Below, one piece after another: positions 12,950 to 22,499 of a DNA stretch of 64,000 bases (its first letter is position 1; every line of letters starts with the position of its first letter). The notes under the pieces are model-generated. The model saw only the letters and a program-made list of their open reading frames with translations, made no database searches and was not told where the DNA came from. Source of the stretch: Zobellella iuensis (GTDB taxonomy: Bacteria; Pseudomonadota; Gammaproteobacteria; Enterobacterales; Aeromonadaceae); assembly GCF_016746085.1 (NCBI RefSeq), contig NZ_JAERTZ010000019.1, positions 1-64,000 of the forward strand. Direction: 5' to 3'. The position numbers and the translations under genes are program-made.

Positions 12950-13648
12950 ATGCAGAAAGTAACATGTAGTGTAGAAGCCCTGGAAGAAATGGCCGACACC
13001 CTCTGGTATGTGCGGCTCAAACCCGTGCAGGCCGTGGATTTTCAACCCGGCCAGTACCTGTTGGTGGTGATGGCGGACGACGACAAGCGTCCCTTTTCCA
13101 TCGCCAACATGCCCAATGAGGAAGGCTCCCTGGAGTTGCATATCGGGGCTTCCCCGGACAACAGCTATGCCATGCAGGTATTGACGCGCATGCAGGAGCA
13201 GGGGCAGATCGACGTGCAACTGCCGGCCGGCAAGGCCTTCCTGCGTGCGGAATCCCGCCATCCGGTGATCCTGATGGCCGGCGGCACCGGCTTTGCCTAT
13301 ACCCGCTCCATCCTGCAGAGGATGCTGGCCGAGGGACTGCACAAGCCGGTGTTCCTGTACTGGGGCGTGCGTTTCGAAGACCAACTTTACGCCGACGCGG
13401 AGATGAAGGCCTGGGCCACCGAGCACAAGGAGCTGACCTATGTGCCCGTGGTGCAGAACGGCAACGAGCACTGGCAGGGCCGTACCGGCCTGGTGCACGA
13501 GGCCATCATGGAAGACTTTCCCAGCCTGACCGGTTACGACGTCTATGTGGCGGGCCGTTTCGAGATGGCCGGGGTGGCGCGGGAAGCCTTCAAGGAAAAA
13601 GGGGTGGAAGCCGAGCGGCTGTTCGGGGACGCCTACGAGTTTATCTGA
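12950..13648 (+). CDS. fre: NAD(P)H-flavin reductase Fre
   Basis: 232 residues (233 in E. coli). Ferredoxin-reductase-type fold: flavin-binding KRPFSIAN (RxxS-type) near residue 45-52 and the nucleotide-binding VILMAGGTGFAYTRSI near residue 103-118. Reduces free FMN, FAD and riboflavin with NAD(P)H. The ubiD-fre pairing is conserved in enteric and Vibrio-type bacteria; reduced flavin supply to the UbiX/UbiD step is a plausible reason but is inference. Confidence 0.95.
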   Translation: MQKVTCSVEALEEMADTLWYVRLKPVQAVDFQPGQYLLVVMADDDKRPFSIANMPNEEGSLELHIGASPDNSYAMQVLTRMQEQGQIDVQLPAGKAFLRAESRHPVILMAGGTGFAYTRSILQRMLAEGLHKPVFLYWGVRFEDQLYADAEMKAWATEHKELTYVPVVQNGNEHWQGRTGLVHEAIMEDFPSLTGYDVYVAGRFEMAGVAREAFKEKGVEAERLFGDAYEFI

Positions 13649-13677
13649 GCCTTTTGCCTCGGCGGTGATGATAAATG

Positions 13678-13704
13678 ACAAGGCCGGCGAACCGCCGGCC
13701 TTGT
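13678..13704 (+). terminator. Terminator between convergent fre and ubiK
   Basis: ACAAGGCCGGCG and CGCCGGCCTTGT form a 12-bp perfect stem with a 3-base loop. There is only a weak T tract on either side. It sits in the 68-base gap between the two convergent genes. Confidence 0.75.
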
Positions 13705-13716
13705 TGTGAATTCTGC

Positions 13717-13983
13717 TCAGATATCGCCGTCCTGGCGTTCTGCCAGCTGGCGTTCGAGCTGGGCCAGCTTGGCTTCCATTTCATTGAGTTTTTCCCGGGT
13801 GCGCAGCAGCACCTTGGTCTGCACGTCGAATTCTTCCCGGGTCACCATGTCCAGCTTGCCCAGCTGTGCCTGCAGCACGGTGCGGATCCGTTTTTCCGCT
13901 TCTTCGCCCATGTTTTTCAGCCCGGCAGGCAGGTTGCTTTGGATCTGTTTGGCGATCTCTTCCAGTTTTTTCGGGTCCAGCAT
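13717..13983 (-). CDS. ubiK: Ubiquinone biosynthesis accessory factor UbiK
   Basis: 88 residues, beginning MLDPKKLEEIAKQIQSNLP with GGAG just upstream; an open frame extends to 14097 but without family similarity. The C-terminal half (about residues 48-84) is a coiled coil (REKLNEMEAKLAQLERQLAE). Formerly the BMFP/YqiC family; binds UbiJ and membranes and supports aerobic ubiquinone synthesis. It lies beside the fre/ubiD genes rather than with ubiJ. Confidence 0.93.
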   Translation of the reverse strand: MLDPKKLEEIAKQIQSNLPAGLKNMGEEAEKRIRTVLQAQLGKLDMVTREEFDVQTKVLLRTREKLNEMEAKLAQLERQLAERQDGDI

Positions 13984-14074
13984 GGTCGGTCTCCTCAATA
14001 GATTGACTCCATTGTAACTCCATTTTCCCGGCAATAGGCAAGGTAATACGGGGTTGGCACCACCTTCGCCCTGC

Positions 14075-14962
14075 TTATTGACCCTGCTGCAGGGCAATCT
14101 GGCGGAACGCCTGGATCAGGGGATCATCCAGCCGCTTTTTCAGCAGGCAGACGCCGACCTCGAAGGGTTTTAAATCCGGGGTCACGTGCAGCCGCTGGAT
14201 TTTGTCGGCCATGGGGCTGTGCTCGATGACCGCGGTGGGCACCAGGGCGATGCCGCAGCCCAGGGCGACCATGCCGACGATGGCTTCGTTGCCGGCCACT
14301 TCCGCATAAATATGCGGGCTGATGCCCTTGTTGCGAAACCATTGATTGGTTCTTTTGCGGGCTACGCCCTGCTCCGGCAGTATTACCGGTATCTTGCTCC
14401 AGTCGGCCTGTTTCTGCTGCAACAGTTCGGTTGCCGGGCAGGGGATGCGTGGAGCGATAAATACCAGAGGCACCGTCTGCAGCTTGATAAAGTCGAGTTT
14501 GGCGGGCAGGGCATCGGGGCGGGCGCCGATGGACAGATCGGATTCGTCCTGCAGCACCTTGTCGATGGCCAGGGCCGGGTCCCCGGTTTCCAGCCGCAGT
14601 TCCAGCTGGGGGTAGCGGGTACGAAAGCGCGCCAGGATGTCGGGTAGCAGGAAATAGCTGGCGGTGACCGAGCAGAACAGCCGCAGCCGGCCCTGCAACG
14701 GGCTCTCGTTTTGTTTCAGCTGTTCCCTGATGCCCTGCCAGTCGGCCAGCCAGTGGCCGGCGAAGCGTTGCAGGCGCAGTCCGGCCGGGGTCAGGGTGAC
14801 GCTGCGATTGTCGCGGTCCAGCAACTCGCAGCCCAGCTCCTGCTCCAGCCGCTGTATCGCCCGGCTCAGGGTGGAAGGGCTGACCGCCATGGCATCGGCG
14901 GTGCGGCCAAAGTGCAGACTCTGGCTGAGGTGTACGAACAACTCCAGATTGCGGATATCCAT
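14075..14962 (-). CDS. ilvY: LysR-type regulator IlvY
   Basis: 295 residues from the second of two adjacent ATGs (MDIRNLELFVHLSQ). N-terminal winged helix-turn-helix with MAVSPSTLSRAIQRLEQELG, then a periplasmic-binding-protein-like effector domain. It closely follows E. coli IlvY (HFGRTADAM, FCSVTASYFLLP, FEVGVCLLKKRLDDPLIQAF). IlvY activates ilvC when acetolactate or acetohydroxybutyrate accumulates. The divergent position with two palindromes in the shared gap fits that role. Confidence 0.96.
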   Translation of the reverse strand: MDIRNLELFVHLSQSLHFGRTADAMAVSPSTLSRAIQRLEQELGCELLDRDNRSVTLTPAGLRLQRFAGHWLADWQGIREQLKQNESPLQGRLRLFCSVTASYFLLPDILARFRTRYPQLELRLETGDPALAIDKVLQDESDLSIGARPDALPAKLDFIKLQTVPLVFIAPRIPCPATELLQQKQADWSKIPVILPEQGVARKRTNQWFRNKGISPHIYAEVAGNEAIVGMVALGCGIALVPTAVIEHSPMADKIQRLHVTPDLKPFEVGVCLLKKRLDDPLIQAFRQIALQQGQ

Positions 14963-14977
14963 CACATTGCACCAAAT

Positions 14978-14992
14978 GAAATACTCTGTTTC
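14978..14992. promoter_or_regulatory. Candidate IlvY operator 1
   Basis: Imperfect palindrome GAAATACTCTGTTTC in the ilvY-ilvC gap, 16 bases upstream of the ilvY start. Its centre is 25 bases from that of the second palindrome. Assignment is by position and symmetry only. Confidence 0.5.
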
Positions 14993-15002
14993 GAATATAT
15001 CA

Positions 15003-15017
15003 TTTCAAGCAATGAAA
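15003..15017. promoter_or_regulatory. Candidate IlvY operator 2, overlapping the ilvC -35
   Basis: Palindrome TTTCAAGCAATGAAA with 5-bp perfect arms. It covers the TTCAAG hexamer proposed as the ilvC -35, the place an activating LysR protein would contact RNA polymerase. Confidence 0.55.
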
Positions 15018-15032
15018 AGCCTGGGGTATAGT
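15004..15032 (+). promoter_or_regulatory. Candidate ilvC promoter
   Basis: TTCAAG (15004-15009) and TATAGT (15027-15032) are separated by exactly 17 bases. The weak -35 fits an activator-dependent promoter. The ilvC ATG is 69 bases past the -10. Confidence 0.6.
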
Positions 15033-15100
15033 GCTGGGGTCGTCACCGCCGGGCGGTGCAGGAATTCAAGTATTAAACGGATTAATTGGAGCAAAAGGTC

Positions 15101-16585
15101 ATGGCTAACTATTTCAACACCCTGAATCTGCGTCAGCAGCTCGAGCAACTGGGCAAGTGCCGTTTCATGAAGCGCGAAGAATTTGCCGATGGCTGCAACT
15201 ACCTGAAAGGCAAGAAGGTCGTCATCGTCGGTTGCGGCGCCCAGGGCCTGAACCAGGGGCTGAACATGCGCGATTCCGGCCTGGACGTGTCCTACGCCCT
15301 GCGTGCCGAAGCCATTGCCGAAAAGCGTAAGTCTTTCCAGCAGGCCACCGAAAACGGCTTCAAAGTGGGCACCTATGAAGAGCTGATCCCCACCGCCGAT
15401 CTGGTGATGAACCTGACTCCGGACAAGCAGCACACCTCCGCCGTCAACGCCGTTATGCCGCTGATGAAAGACGGCGCCGCCCTGGGCTACTCCCACGGTT
15501 TCAACATCGTGGAAGAAGGCATGCAGATCCGCAAGGACATCACAGTGGTGATGGTGGCGCCCAAGTGCCCGGGTACCGAAGTGCGTGAAGAGTACAAGCG
15601 CGGTTTCGGCGTACCTACCCTGATCGCCGTGCACCCGGAGAACGATCCCCAGGGTGAGGGCCTGGCCATCGCCAAGGCCTGGGCCTCCGCTACCGGCGGC
15701 GACCGTGCCGGCGTGCTCGAGTCTTCCTTCGTGGCCGAAGTGAAATCCGACCTGATGGGCGAGCAGACCATTCTGTGCGGCATGCTGCAGGCCGGCGCCA
15801 TCGTCTGCCACGAGAAGATGGTGGCCGAGGGCATCGACGCCGGTTACGCCGGCAAGCTGATCCAGTTCGGCTGGGAAACCATCACCGAGGCCCTGAAGCA
15901 GGGTGGCATCACCAACATGATGGATCGCCTGTCCAACCCGGCGAAAATCAAGGCCTTCGATCTGGCCGAGGAACTGAAAGAGCTGATGCGCCCGCTGTTC
16001 AACAAGCACATGGACGACATCATCGAAGGCAACTTCTCCGCCGGCATGATGGCCGACTGGGCCAAGGACGATCACGATCTGCTGACCTGGCGTGAAGAAA
16101 CCGCCGGTACCAGCTTCGAGCAGTACCCGGCCACCGACCTGGTGATCGGCGAGCAGGAATACTTCGACAACGGCATTCTGCTGGTGGCCATGGTCAAGGC
16201 CGGCGTCGAGCTGGCGTTCGAAGCCATGACCGCCTCCGGCATCATCGACGAGTCCGCCTACTACGAGTCGCTGCACGAGCTGCCGCTGATCGCCAATACA
16301 GTTGCGCGCAAGCGTCTGTACGAGATGAACGTGGTGATTTCCGACACCGCCGAGTACGGCAACTACCTGTTCGCTCACGCCGCCGTGCCGCTGCTGCGCG
16401 AGAAGTTCATGCCCAAGGTGGGCACCGACGTCATCGGCAAGACCATTGCGGTGGAGTCCAACTCCGTCGACAACCGCCGCCTGATCGAGGTCAACGAGGC
16501 CATCCGTAACCACCCGGTCGAGAGCATCGGCAAGACCCTGCGTTCCTACATGACCGACATGAAGAACATCGCCGTCGGCGGCTGA
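15101..16585 (+). CDS. ilvC: Ketol-acid reductoisomerase IlvC (class II)
   Basis: 494 residues from ATG 15101 ([19 protein letters not shown]), the exact start of the E. coli protein; an in-frame ATG 15 bases earlier is less likely. NADPH-binding motif [20 protein letters not shown] near residue 35-55, followed by the KARI catalytic domain duplicated as in class II enzymes. Mg-dependent isomerisation and reduction of acetolactate in valine, isoleucine and leucine synthesis. Divergent from its regulator ilvY; followed by a terminator. Confidence 0.98.
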   Translation: MANYFNTLNLRQQLEQLGKCRFMKREEFADGCNYLKGKKVVIVGCGAQGLNQGLNMRDSGLDVSYALRAEAIAEKRKSFQQATENGFKVGTYEELIPTADLVMNLTPDKQHTSAVNAVMPLMKDGAALGYSHGFNIVEEGMQIRKDITVVMVAPKCPGTEVREEYKRGFGVPTLIAVHPENDPQGEGLAIAKAWASATGGDRAGVLESSFVAEVKSDLMGEQTILCGMLQAGAIVCHEKMVAEGIDAGYAGKLIQFGWETITEALKQGGITNMMDRLSNPAKIKAFDLAEELKELMRPLFNKHMDDIIEGNFSAGMMADWAKDDHDLLTWREETAGTSFEQYPATDLVIGEQEYFDNGILLVAMVKAGVELAFEAMTASGIIDESAYYESLHELPLIANTVARKRLYEMNVVISDTAEYGNYLFAHAAVPLLREKFMPKVGTDVIGKTIAVESNSVDNRRLIEVNEAIRNHPVESIGKTLRSYMTDMKNIAVGG

Positions 16586-16613
16586 ACCGGATAATAAACA
16601 GAGCGGTAACAAC

Positions 16614-16636
16614 GGGAGGCTTCGGCCTCCCTTTTT
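16614..16636 (+). terminator. Terminator after ilvC
   Basis: GGGAGGC and GCCTCCC form a stem around TTCG, followed by TTTTT. Confidence 0.88.
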
Positions 16637-16653
16637 GCTTATGGCAGGGATTC

Positions 16654-16702
16654 GGGAATGGGGATTAGGGACTGGCGGTTTTAGTCCCGAGTCCCCAATC
16701 CC
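16654..16702. repeat. Long imperfect inverted repeat (REP-like)
   Basis: A 20-base arm at 16654-16673 pairs with 16683-16702 (about 18 of 20 positions), loop of 9 bases. The GGGGATTAGGGACT-like wording is of the type seen as dispersed intergenic repeats in related bacteria. It lies between the ilvC terminator and the tcdA promoter. Confidence 0.65.
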
Positions 16703-16709
16703 GGTGACT

Positions 16710-16718
16710 TTGATATAA
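16710..16718 (+). promoter_or_regulatory. Extended -10 promoter for tcdA
   Basis: TGATATAAT is a TGn extended -10 with a consensus TATAAT, 28 bases before the tcdA ATG. GGGGAG upstream of the ATG is the ribosome binding site. Confidence 0.6.
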
Positions 16719-16745
16719 TGCCCGCTCAATCAAGGGGAGCAGAAG

Positions 16746-17549
16746 ATGAGTTTTGACGAGCGTTTTGGTGGTATCGCCCGGCTGTATGGCGCCGAGGCCC
16801 TGGCCCGTTTCGCGGCGGCCCGGGTGTGCGTGATCGGCATCGGCGGCGTGGGATCCTGGGCGGCGGAGGCGCTGGCGCGCTCCGGCATCGGCGGCATCAC
16901 CCTGATCGACATGGACGATATCTGCATCACCAACACCAACCGTCAGATCCATGCCCTGTCCCACCAGATAGGGGCCGAAAAGACCGCCGCCATGGCCGAG
17001 CGGATCGCCCTGATCAACCCGGACTGCGAGCTGAGGGTGGTGGACGACTTTATCGGCCCGGACAACCTGGATGCACACCTGCTGGCGGGGTTCGACTATG
17101 TGCTGGATGCCATCGACTCGGTCAGGGCCAAGGCGGCGCTGATCGCCTTCTGCAAGCGCAACAAGATCCCGGTGATCACCGCCGGTGGCGCCGGCGGCCA
17201 GATCGATCCCAGCCAGATCCAGCTCGCCGATCTCAGCAGGACCATCCAGGATCCCCTGGCCGCCAAGGTACGCGGCGAGCTGCGCCGGTTTTACCAGTTC
17301 AGCAAGAATCCCAAGCGCAAGTTCGGGGTGGACTGCGTCTTCTCCACCGAGCAGCCCCGTTACCCCGACGGAAGTGGCGGTATCTGCCGCAGCAAGCAGC
17401 AGTCGGACGGCACCATGAAGATGGACTGCGCCTCCGGTTTCGGCGCCGCCACCCATATCACCGCCACCTTCGGCTTCTTTATGGTCGGCCGGGTGCTGGC
17501 GAAACTGGCGGCTGAAGCCGGAAGCGAGAAGCCGGAAGCTGAAAGTTAA
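16746..17549 (+). CDS. tcdA: tRNA threonylcarbamoyladenosine dehydratase TcdA (CsdL)
   Basis: 267 residues (268 in E. coli). E1/ThiF-like fold: nucleotide loop VCVIGIGGVGSWAAEALARS near residue 28-47, then DMDDICITNTNRQ (conserved Asp/Asn/Arg set). ATP-dependent dehydration of t6A37 to cyclic t6A in ANN-decoding tRNAs. Works with CsdA and CsdE, encoded just to the right in convergent orientation. The last residues (EAGSEKPEAES) are encoded by an inverted-repeat arm and probably are not ancestral. Confidence 0.95.
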   Translation: MSFDERFGGIARLYGAEALARFAAARVCVIGIGGVGSWAAEALARSGIGGITLIDMDDICITNTNRQIHALSHQIGAEKTAAMAERIALINPDCELRVVDDFIGPDNLDAHLLAGFDYVLDAIDSVRAKAALIAFCKRNKIPVITAGGAGGQIDPSQIQLADLSRTIQDPLAAKVRGELRRFYQFSKNPKRKFGVDCVFSTEQPRYPDGSGGICRSKQQSDGTMKMDCASGFGAATHITATFGFFMVGRVLAKLAAEAGSEKPEAES

Positions 17550-17841
17550 GAGCGCCTCCGGCGGCTCATCCCCTGGTCACCAGCTTTTGTTGGCTTTTGA
17601 TGGGGTCTGGACCATCGGCCAAAGGGCACTACTCCGCCGACACGCTATGAATACCTCCCTGTACGCTCTCTGTTTCATCCCTGAAACAGAAGGTCGGCTG
17701 AGCAGCGCCCTTTGTCCTCCCTGTCGCTCCGCAGCCGCCTGCCGGCACTACCTCCAGACGGCGTCGGGGGTGGAAAGAGGCAACAGGGATGGCCATCCAC
17801 CCCGGGCTGCTTCCAGCTTCCCGCTGCTAGCTTCCGGCTTT
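17512..17841. repeat. Inverted repeat pair spanning the tcdA and csdE 3' ends
   Basis: GAAGCCGGAAGCGAGAAGC-like sequence at about 17515-17547 recurs in opposite orientation at about 17808-17841. Each arm extends into the coding end of the adjacent convergent gene. Between the arms (17550-17826) is a 277-base stretch without a gene. It contains TTTCATCCCTGAAA, a small palindrome at about 17672-17685. The whole looks like a mobile or REP-type insertion between two convergent genes. Confidence 0.6.
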
Positions 17842-18252
17842 GGTTTTAATCGCCTCCACCACCGCCCGCAGGCCGTTGCCCCGGGAGGGGCTCAGGTGGG
17901 CCAGCAGTTGCAGCTCGGCGAAATAGGCTTCCATATCGAAGGCCTGGATCTGCGCGGATGTCTTGTTGCTGAGTGCGGCCAGCACCACCGCCATCAGGCC
18001 CTTGACGATGCGGGCGTCCGAGTCGCAGTGCAGCTGCCAGCGGCCCTGCGCGTCCTGCCCGGCCTGCAGCCAGGCCTGGCTTTCGCAGCCGTGGATGGCG
18101 TTGGCCTCGGTTCTGGCCTCCGGCGGCAGGGGCGGCAATTGCCTGGCCAGCAAAATCAGCTGCTTGTAGCGGGCCTCCCAGCCGTGGGCGGCGGCGAAGA
18201 GGGCGCGGATATCCTGGTCGGTGATGGCGGTGCCGAAGGGGTGGTTTATCAC
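17827..18252 (-). CDS. csdE: Sulfur acceptor protein CsdE
   Basis: 141 residues, SufE family. The acceptor cysteine is Cys56 in AIHGCESQAWL. CsdE takes persulfide sulfur from CsdA and has been linked to TcdA function in E. coli. Its start overlaps the csdA stop by 4 bases, so the two are co-translated. The C-terminal AIKTKAGS is encoded by the inverted-repeat arm described for the tcdA/csdE gap. Confidence 0.93.
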   Translation of the reverse strand: MINHPFGTAITDQDIRALFAAAHGWEARYKQLILLARQLPPLPPEARTEANAIHGCESQAWLQAGQDAQGRWQLHCDSDARIVKGLMAVVLAALSNKTSAQIQAFDMEAYFAELQLLAHLSPSRGNGLRAVVEAIKTKAGS

Positions 18253-19463
18253 AGCAGCTCCCGGGCTTTGTCGATGCCGGCCAGCAGGGCGGCGACATCG
18301 TCGTCGGTGTTGTAAAAGGCGAGGGAGGCGCGCACCGTGCCCTGGGGGAGGGCCAGCGCCTGCATCAGCGGCATGGCGCAGTGGTGGCCGGTGCGCACCG
18401 CTATGCCCTGCATGTCGAGCAGGGTGGCCAGATCCTGGGGGTGAACGTCGTCCATCACGAAAGAGACGGCGCCGGCCCGGGGCCGGCCGATCACGTTAAT
18501 ATCGGCCATGGCGTCCAGCCCGTCCACCAGCTGGCGCAGCAGGGCGTCTTCGTGGCGCATCAGGGCGGCCCTGTCCTGCACGGCCAGGTAATCCACCGCC
18601 GCTCCCAAGGCGATGGCGCCGGCGATATTGGGGGTGCCCGCCTCGAACTTGAAGGGCGGTGCGTTGAAGGTGGTGGCCTCGAAGCTCACGGTTTTGATCA
18701 TCTCGCCGCCGGTCTGCCAGGGCGGCATCCGCTCCAGCCATTCCATCCGGCCATAGAGCACGCCGATGCCGGTGGGGGCGAACATCTTGTGGCCGGAAAA
18801 GGCGTAGAAGTCACAGTCGAGCGCCTGCACGTCCACCGGGAAATGGCCCACCGCCTGGGCGCCGTCCACCAGGGTAACGGCGCCCACGGCCTTGGCCAGG
18901 CGGATAAGCTCCGCCACCGGGTTGACCTGGCCGAGGGCGTTGGACACATGGCCGATGGCCAGCAGCCGGGTGCGCTCGCAGATAAGGGCCCGGGCGGCAT
19001 CCAGGTCCAGCTCGGCAGTATCGGTAAGCGGAATGACTTTCAGCACGGCGCCGGTGGCCGCCGCCGCCTGCTGCCAGGGCACTATATTGGCGTGGTGCTC
19101 CAGGGTGCTGAGCAGGATCTCGTCCCCGGGTTGGAGGAAGTGCCGGCCGAAGCCGAAGGCCACCAGGTTGATGGCTTCGGTGGTGCCCCGGGTCCAGACT
19201 ATTTCCCGGGCCGAGGCGGCGTGGATAAAACGCGCCACCTTTTCCCGTGCCTGCTCGAAGGCCCGGGTGGCCTGGCCGCTCAGGGCGTGGGAAGCCCGGT
19301 GCACATTGGCGTTGGTGTCCCGGTAGTAGTGGTTGAGGGCGTCCAGCACCGGCTGCGGCTTCTGGGTGGTGGCGGCGTTGTCCAGGTACACCAGGGGGTG
19401 GCCGTTGACGATTTGGGCCAGGGTGGGGAAGTCGCGTCTGAGTGCCTTGATGTCGGTCGCCAT
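18249..19463 (-). CDS. csdA: Cysteine desulfurase CsdA
   Basis: 404 residues from ATG 19463 ([17 protein letters not shown]); the frame is open upstream to 19535 without family similarity. Class V aminotransferase fold with the PLP lysine in [17 protein letters not shown] and the catalytic cysteine in [12 protein letters not shown]. Group II (SufS-like) desulfurase. Removes sulfur from cysteine or cysteine sulfinate and passes it to CsdE, encoded next. Confidence 0.95.
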   Translation of the reverse strand: MATDIKALRRDFPTLAQIVNGHPLVYLDNAATTQKPQPVLDALNHYYRDTNANVHRASHALSGQATRAFEQAREKVARFIHAASAREIVWTRGTTEAINLVAFGFGRHFLQPGDEILLSTLEHHANIVPWQQAAAATGAVLKVIPLTDTAELDLDAARALICERTRLLAIGHVSNALGQVNPVAELIRLAKAVGAVTLVDGAQAVGHFPVDVQALDCDFYAFSGHKMFAPTGIGVLYGRMEWLERMPPWQTGGEMIKTVSFEATTFNAPPFKFEAGTPNIAGAIALGAAVDYLAVQDRAALMRHEDALLRQLVDGLDAMADINVIGRPRAGAVSFVMDDVHPQDLATLLDMQGIAVRTGHHCAMPLMQALALPQGTVRASLAFYNTDDDVAALLAGIDKARELL

Positions 19464-19590
19464 GATGTTGTCGGGAAAAGGGAAAACTGACGGGATCATG
19501 AGCCAAAGCCGGGCCCATGACAAGGCGGCCTTCACCCGGAGGCTGTCTGCCGTTAAAATAGCCGGCCTTGTTCAGCCCCGCGGAGCTTTG

Positions 19591-21603
19591 ATGAAACTCA
19601 ACCCAGCCCAAGATGACGCCGTACGCTACATCGCCGGGCCCTGCCTGGTGTTGGCCGGCGCAGGCAGTGGCAAGACCCGGGTGATCACCAACAAAATCGC
19701 CTACCTGGTGCGCCAGTGCGACTACAAGGCCCGCCATATCGCCGCCGTCACCTTTACCAACAAGGCGGCGCGGGAGATGAAGGAGCGGGTGGCCCAGACC
19801 CTGGGCAAGCACGAGGCCCGGGGGCTGATGGTGTCCACTTTCCATACCCTGGGGCTGGAGATCATCCGCCGCGAGCACAAGACCCTGGGGCTCAAGGCCG
19901 GCTTCTCCCTGTTCGACGACCAGGATCAGCTGGCGCTGATCAAGGAGCTGACCGAGCAGGAGCTGGACAACGACAAGGACAAGATTGCCCGCCTGCTGTC
20001 CACCATCTCCAACTGGAAGAACGATCTGGTGCTGCCGGCGCGGGCGGCCCGGCTGGCCACGGATCCGGAAACCGTGCTGTTCGCCCAGTGCTACGAGCGC
20101 TACCAGCGACAGATGAAGGCCTACAACGCCCTGGACTTCGACGATCTGATCCTGATGCCGACCCTGCTGCTCAAGACCAACGCCGAGGTGCGTGCTTACT
20201 GGCAGAACAAGATCCGTTACCTGCTGGTGGACGAATACCAGGATACCAACACCAGCCAATACGAACTGGTGAAGCTGATCGCCGGCGAGCGGGCCCGCTT
20301 TACCGTGGTGGGGGACGATGATCAGTCCATCTATTCCTGGCGCGGGGCCCGGCCCCAGAACCTGGTGCTGCTGAAGGAAGATTACCCCAGTCTCAAGGTG
20401 ATCAAGCTGGAGCAGAACTACCGCTCCCGGGGGCGTATATTACAGTGCGCCAATATCCTGATCGCCAACAACCCTCATGTGTTCGACAAGCAGCTGTTTT
20501 CGGAAATGGAATACGAGGCGTCGGTGCGGGTGTTGTTCGCCAAGCACGAGGAACATGAAGCGGAGCGGGTGGTGGCCGAGATCATGGGCCACAAATTTAT
20601 GAACGGCAGCAAGTTCGGCGACTACGCCATCCTCTACCGGGGCAACCATCAGTCCCGGTTGCTGGAAAAGGCGCTGATGACCAACCGCATCCCCTACAAG
20701 ATCAGCGGCGGCACTTCCTTCTTCTCCCGCACCGAGATCAAGGACATCATGGCCTACCTGCGGCTGCTGGTGAACCCGGACGACGACAACGCCTTCCTGC
20801 GGGTGGTGAACACGCCGCGGCGGGAAATCGGGCCCACCTCCCTGGAAAAGCTGGGAACCTACGCCAATCAGCGGGGAAAAAGCCTGTTTGCTGCCAGTTT
20901 CGAGCTGGGCCTGGAGCAGCACCTTTCCGGCCGGGGGCTGGTGGCGGTGCGCGCCTTCTGCGACTGGCTGGTGCGCCGGGGCGACGAGGCGGCGCGCGGC
21001 AACGCGGTGGAGGCGGTGCGCGACATGATCAAGGACATCCACTACGAGGAGTGGCTGTACGAGAGCTCCCCCAGCCCGCGGGCGGCGGAGATGCGCATGC
21101 AGAACGTATCCACCCTGTTCAAGTGGGTCAGCCAGATGCTGGAGGGCTCGGAGCTGGACGACGCCATGACCCTGCCCCAGGTGGTCACCCGCCTGACCCT
21201 GCGCGACATGATGGAACGGGGTGAGGACGAGGACGGCGGCGAGCAGGTACAGCTGATGACGCTGCATGCCTCCAAGGGCCTGGAGTTTCCCTTCGTGTTT
21301 ATGGTGGGCATGGAGGAAGGACTGCTGCCGCACCAGAGCAGCATCGACGAGGACAATATCGAGGAAGAGCGGCGCCTGGCCTATGTGGGCATCACCCGGG
21401 CCCAGCAGGCGCTCACCTTCACCTTGTGCCGGGAGCGGCGCCAGTTCGGCGAAATGATAAGGCCCGAGCCGAGCCGCTTCCTGCTCGAGCTGCCCCAGCA
21501 GGATCTGGACTGGGAGCACAACCGCAAGCCGCCGAGCGAAGGGGAACGGATGCAGAAAGGCCAGGCCGGGGTGGCCAGCCTGAGGGCCATGCTCAAGAAA
21601 TAG
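19591..21603 (+). CDS. rep: ATP-dependent DNA helicase Rep
   Basis: 670 residues (673 in E. coli) from ATG 19591 ([20 protein letters not shown]). Superfamily 1A motifs: Walker [64 protein letters not shown] and VGITRAQ near the end. 3'-5' helicase that clears proteins ahead of replication forks. An open frame continues upstream across the divergent csdA start but lacks similarity. Divergent from csdA across 127 bases. Confidence 0.97.
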   Translation: MKLNPAQDDAVRYIAGPCLVLAGAGSGKTRVITNKIAYLVRQCDYKARHIAAVTFTNKAAREMKERVAQTLGKHEARGLMVSTFHTLGLEIIRREHKTLGLKAGFSLFDDQDQLALIKELTEQELDNDKDKIARLLSTISNWKNDLVLPARAARLATDPETVLFAQCYERYQRQMKAYNALDFDDLILMPTLLLKTNAEVRAYWQNKIRYLLVDEYQDTNTSQYELVKLIAGERARFTVVGDDDQSIYSWRGARPQNLVLLKEDYPSLKVIKLEQNYRSRGRILQCANILIANNPHVFDKQLFSEMEYEASVRVLFAKHEEHEAERVVAEIMGHKFMNGSKFGDYAILYRGNHQSRLLEKALMTNRIPYKISGGTSFFSRTEIKDIMAYLRLLVNPDDDNAFLRVVNTPRREIGPTSLEKLGTYANQRGKSLFAASFELGLEQHLSGRGLVAVRAFCDWLVRRGDEAARGNAVEAVRDMIKDIHYEEWLYESSPSPRAAEMRMQNVSTLFKWVSQMLEGSELDDAMTLPQVVTRLTLRDMMERGEDEDGGEQVQLMTLHASKGLEFPFVFMVGMEEGLLPHQSSIDEDNIEEERRLAYVGITRAQQALTFTLCRERRQFGEMIRPEPSRFLLELPQQDLDWEHNRKPPSEGERMQKGQAGVASLRAMLKK

Positions 21604-21778
21604 CTATCAGCGGTAAGCTGTCAGCTGTAAGTAAAACCACAGGCGTTTTCGGGAAGCGAATATTGGGTGGGGGCTCAGGTTTTGCTTGCAGGCCCTTTGC
21701 CAGAAGATAAGTGGTCGCTGTGTATTGCTGACGACTCGGGCTGCTGATCGCTGACAGCTTATGGCTTACAGCTGCCGT
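21602..21778. repeat. Inverted-repeat-bounded element downstream of rep
   Basis: The segment starts with AGCTATCAGCGGTAAGCTGT and CAGCTGTAAG and ends with a related inverted arm (CTGCTGATCGCTGACAGCTT, then GGCTTACAGCTG at about 21740-21777). About 110 bases without coding signs lie between. The rep stop codon is part of the left arm. The arrangement resembles a small non-autonomous repeat (MITE- or REP-like). Confidence 0.55.
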
Positions 21779-21786
21779 TAAGGCTA

Positions 21787-21815
21787 TAAAAAAGCCGCAT
21801 CGCTGCGGCTTCTTT
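21787..21815. terminator. Bidirectional terminator between rep and the cytochrome gene
   Basis: AAAAAAGCCGCATCG and TGCGGCTTCTTTG form a stable stem with A- and T-rich flanks on both sides. It serves convergent rep and the cytochrome c5 gene. Confidence 0.8.
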
Positions 21816-21830
21816 GTTGGCTGCGGTGCC

Positions 21831-22262
21831 TCAGAGGGCTTCGAGCATATAGTCGAGGGCGAGCTCCAGCTCTTCGTCGCTACAGTTGCCACAGGCCCCA
21901 CGGGCCGGCATCACGACATTGAAGCCTTCCATCACATGGGTCAGCAGGGTATCGCGGCCCTGGGCAACGCGAGGTGCCCAGGCGTCGGCGTCGCCCTTGA
22001 TGGGGGCGCCGGCGGCACCGGTGCCGTGGCAGGCGGCACAGGCGGCGGTGTACACAGCCTCGCCACTGCGCGGGCCGGCGGGCTCGCTGCTGGCGGCGGC
22101 GGTCTCTACAATACCTTCCAGATCGGCGGCGGTATAGACGCTGCCCACCGGCTTGGTGCGCTCGGCAATGGCTTCCGGCGACATATCATTGGCGGCGTAG
22201 GCCATGCCACTCAGCGAGGCAGCGGCAACGCCGGCAAGCAACAGGTTTCTTAACAGGCTCAC
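21831..22262 (-). CDS. Cytochrome c5-family monoheme cytochrome
   Basis: 143 residues: a Sec signal peptide (MSLLRNLLLAGVAAASLSGMAYA), a variable linker, then one heme-binding CAACH and the axial methionine region NVVMPARGACGNCSDEEL. The extra Cys pair (CGNC) after the methionine is a cytochrome c5 hallmark and probably forms a disulfide. Periplasmic electron carrier; the partner is not evident from the context. Transcribed leftward into a shared terminator. Confidence 0.93.
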   Translation of the reverse strand: MSLLRNLLLAGVAAASLSGMAYAANDMSPEAIAERTKPVGSVYTAADLEGIVETAAASSEPAGPRSGEAVYTAACAACHGTGAAGAPIKGDADAWAPRVAQGRDTLLTHVMEGFNVVMPARGACGNCSDEELELALDYMLEAL

Positions 22263-22442
22263 CTTTTTATTCTCCCAGTTGGCTTATTTGTTTCCGTCAA
22301 ATTCCGTTAAACCCGCGGAGTATACCCCAAGTGCCGCGGTCATTAAACGGTCTGGCTAAAAGAGTGAGGGCGTGAAAAGGCGGTGATCCGATCTGTCGGG
22401 AAGGGCATTTAGCCAACGCCGCGACTGGATCCTTTATGTTAT

Positions 22443-22461
22443 TATCAATATTCTCTTGATA
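22443..22461. promoter_or_regulatory. Candidate MarR operator
   Basis: TATCAA and TTGATA are separated by 7 bases (TATTCTC), an inverted repeat of the kind bound by MarR-family dimers. It lies about 40 bases ahead of the preferred start of the adjacent marR gene, fitting autoregulation. Confidence 0.55.
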
Positions 22462-22499
22462 TGAAAATGGCTGCGAGCATCACGGAGCACCAGACCACA

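Noticed and set aside
17587-18315. Plus-strand open frame through the tcdA-csdE gap and csdE
   Set aside because: It is mostly antisense to csdE, which is a confident SufE-family gene. No coding features are seen in the gap.
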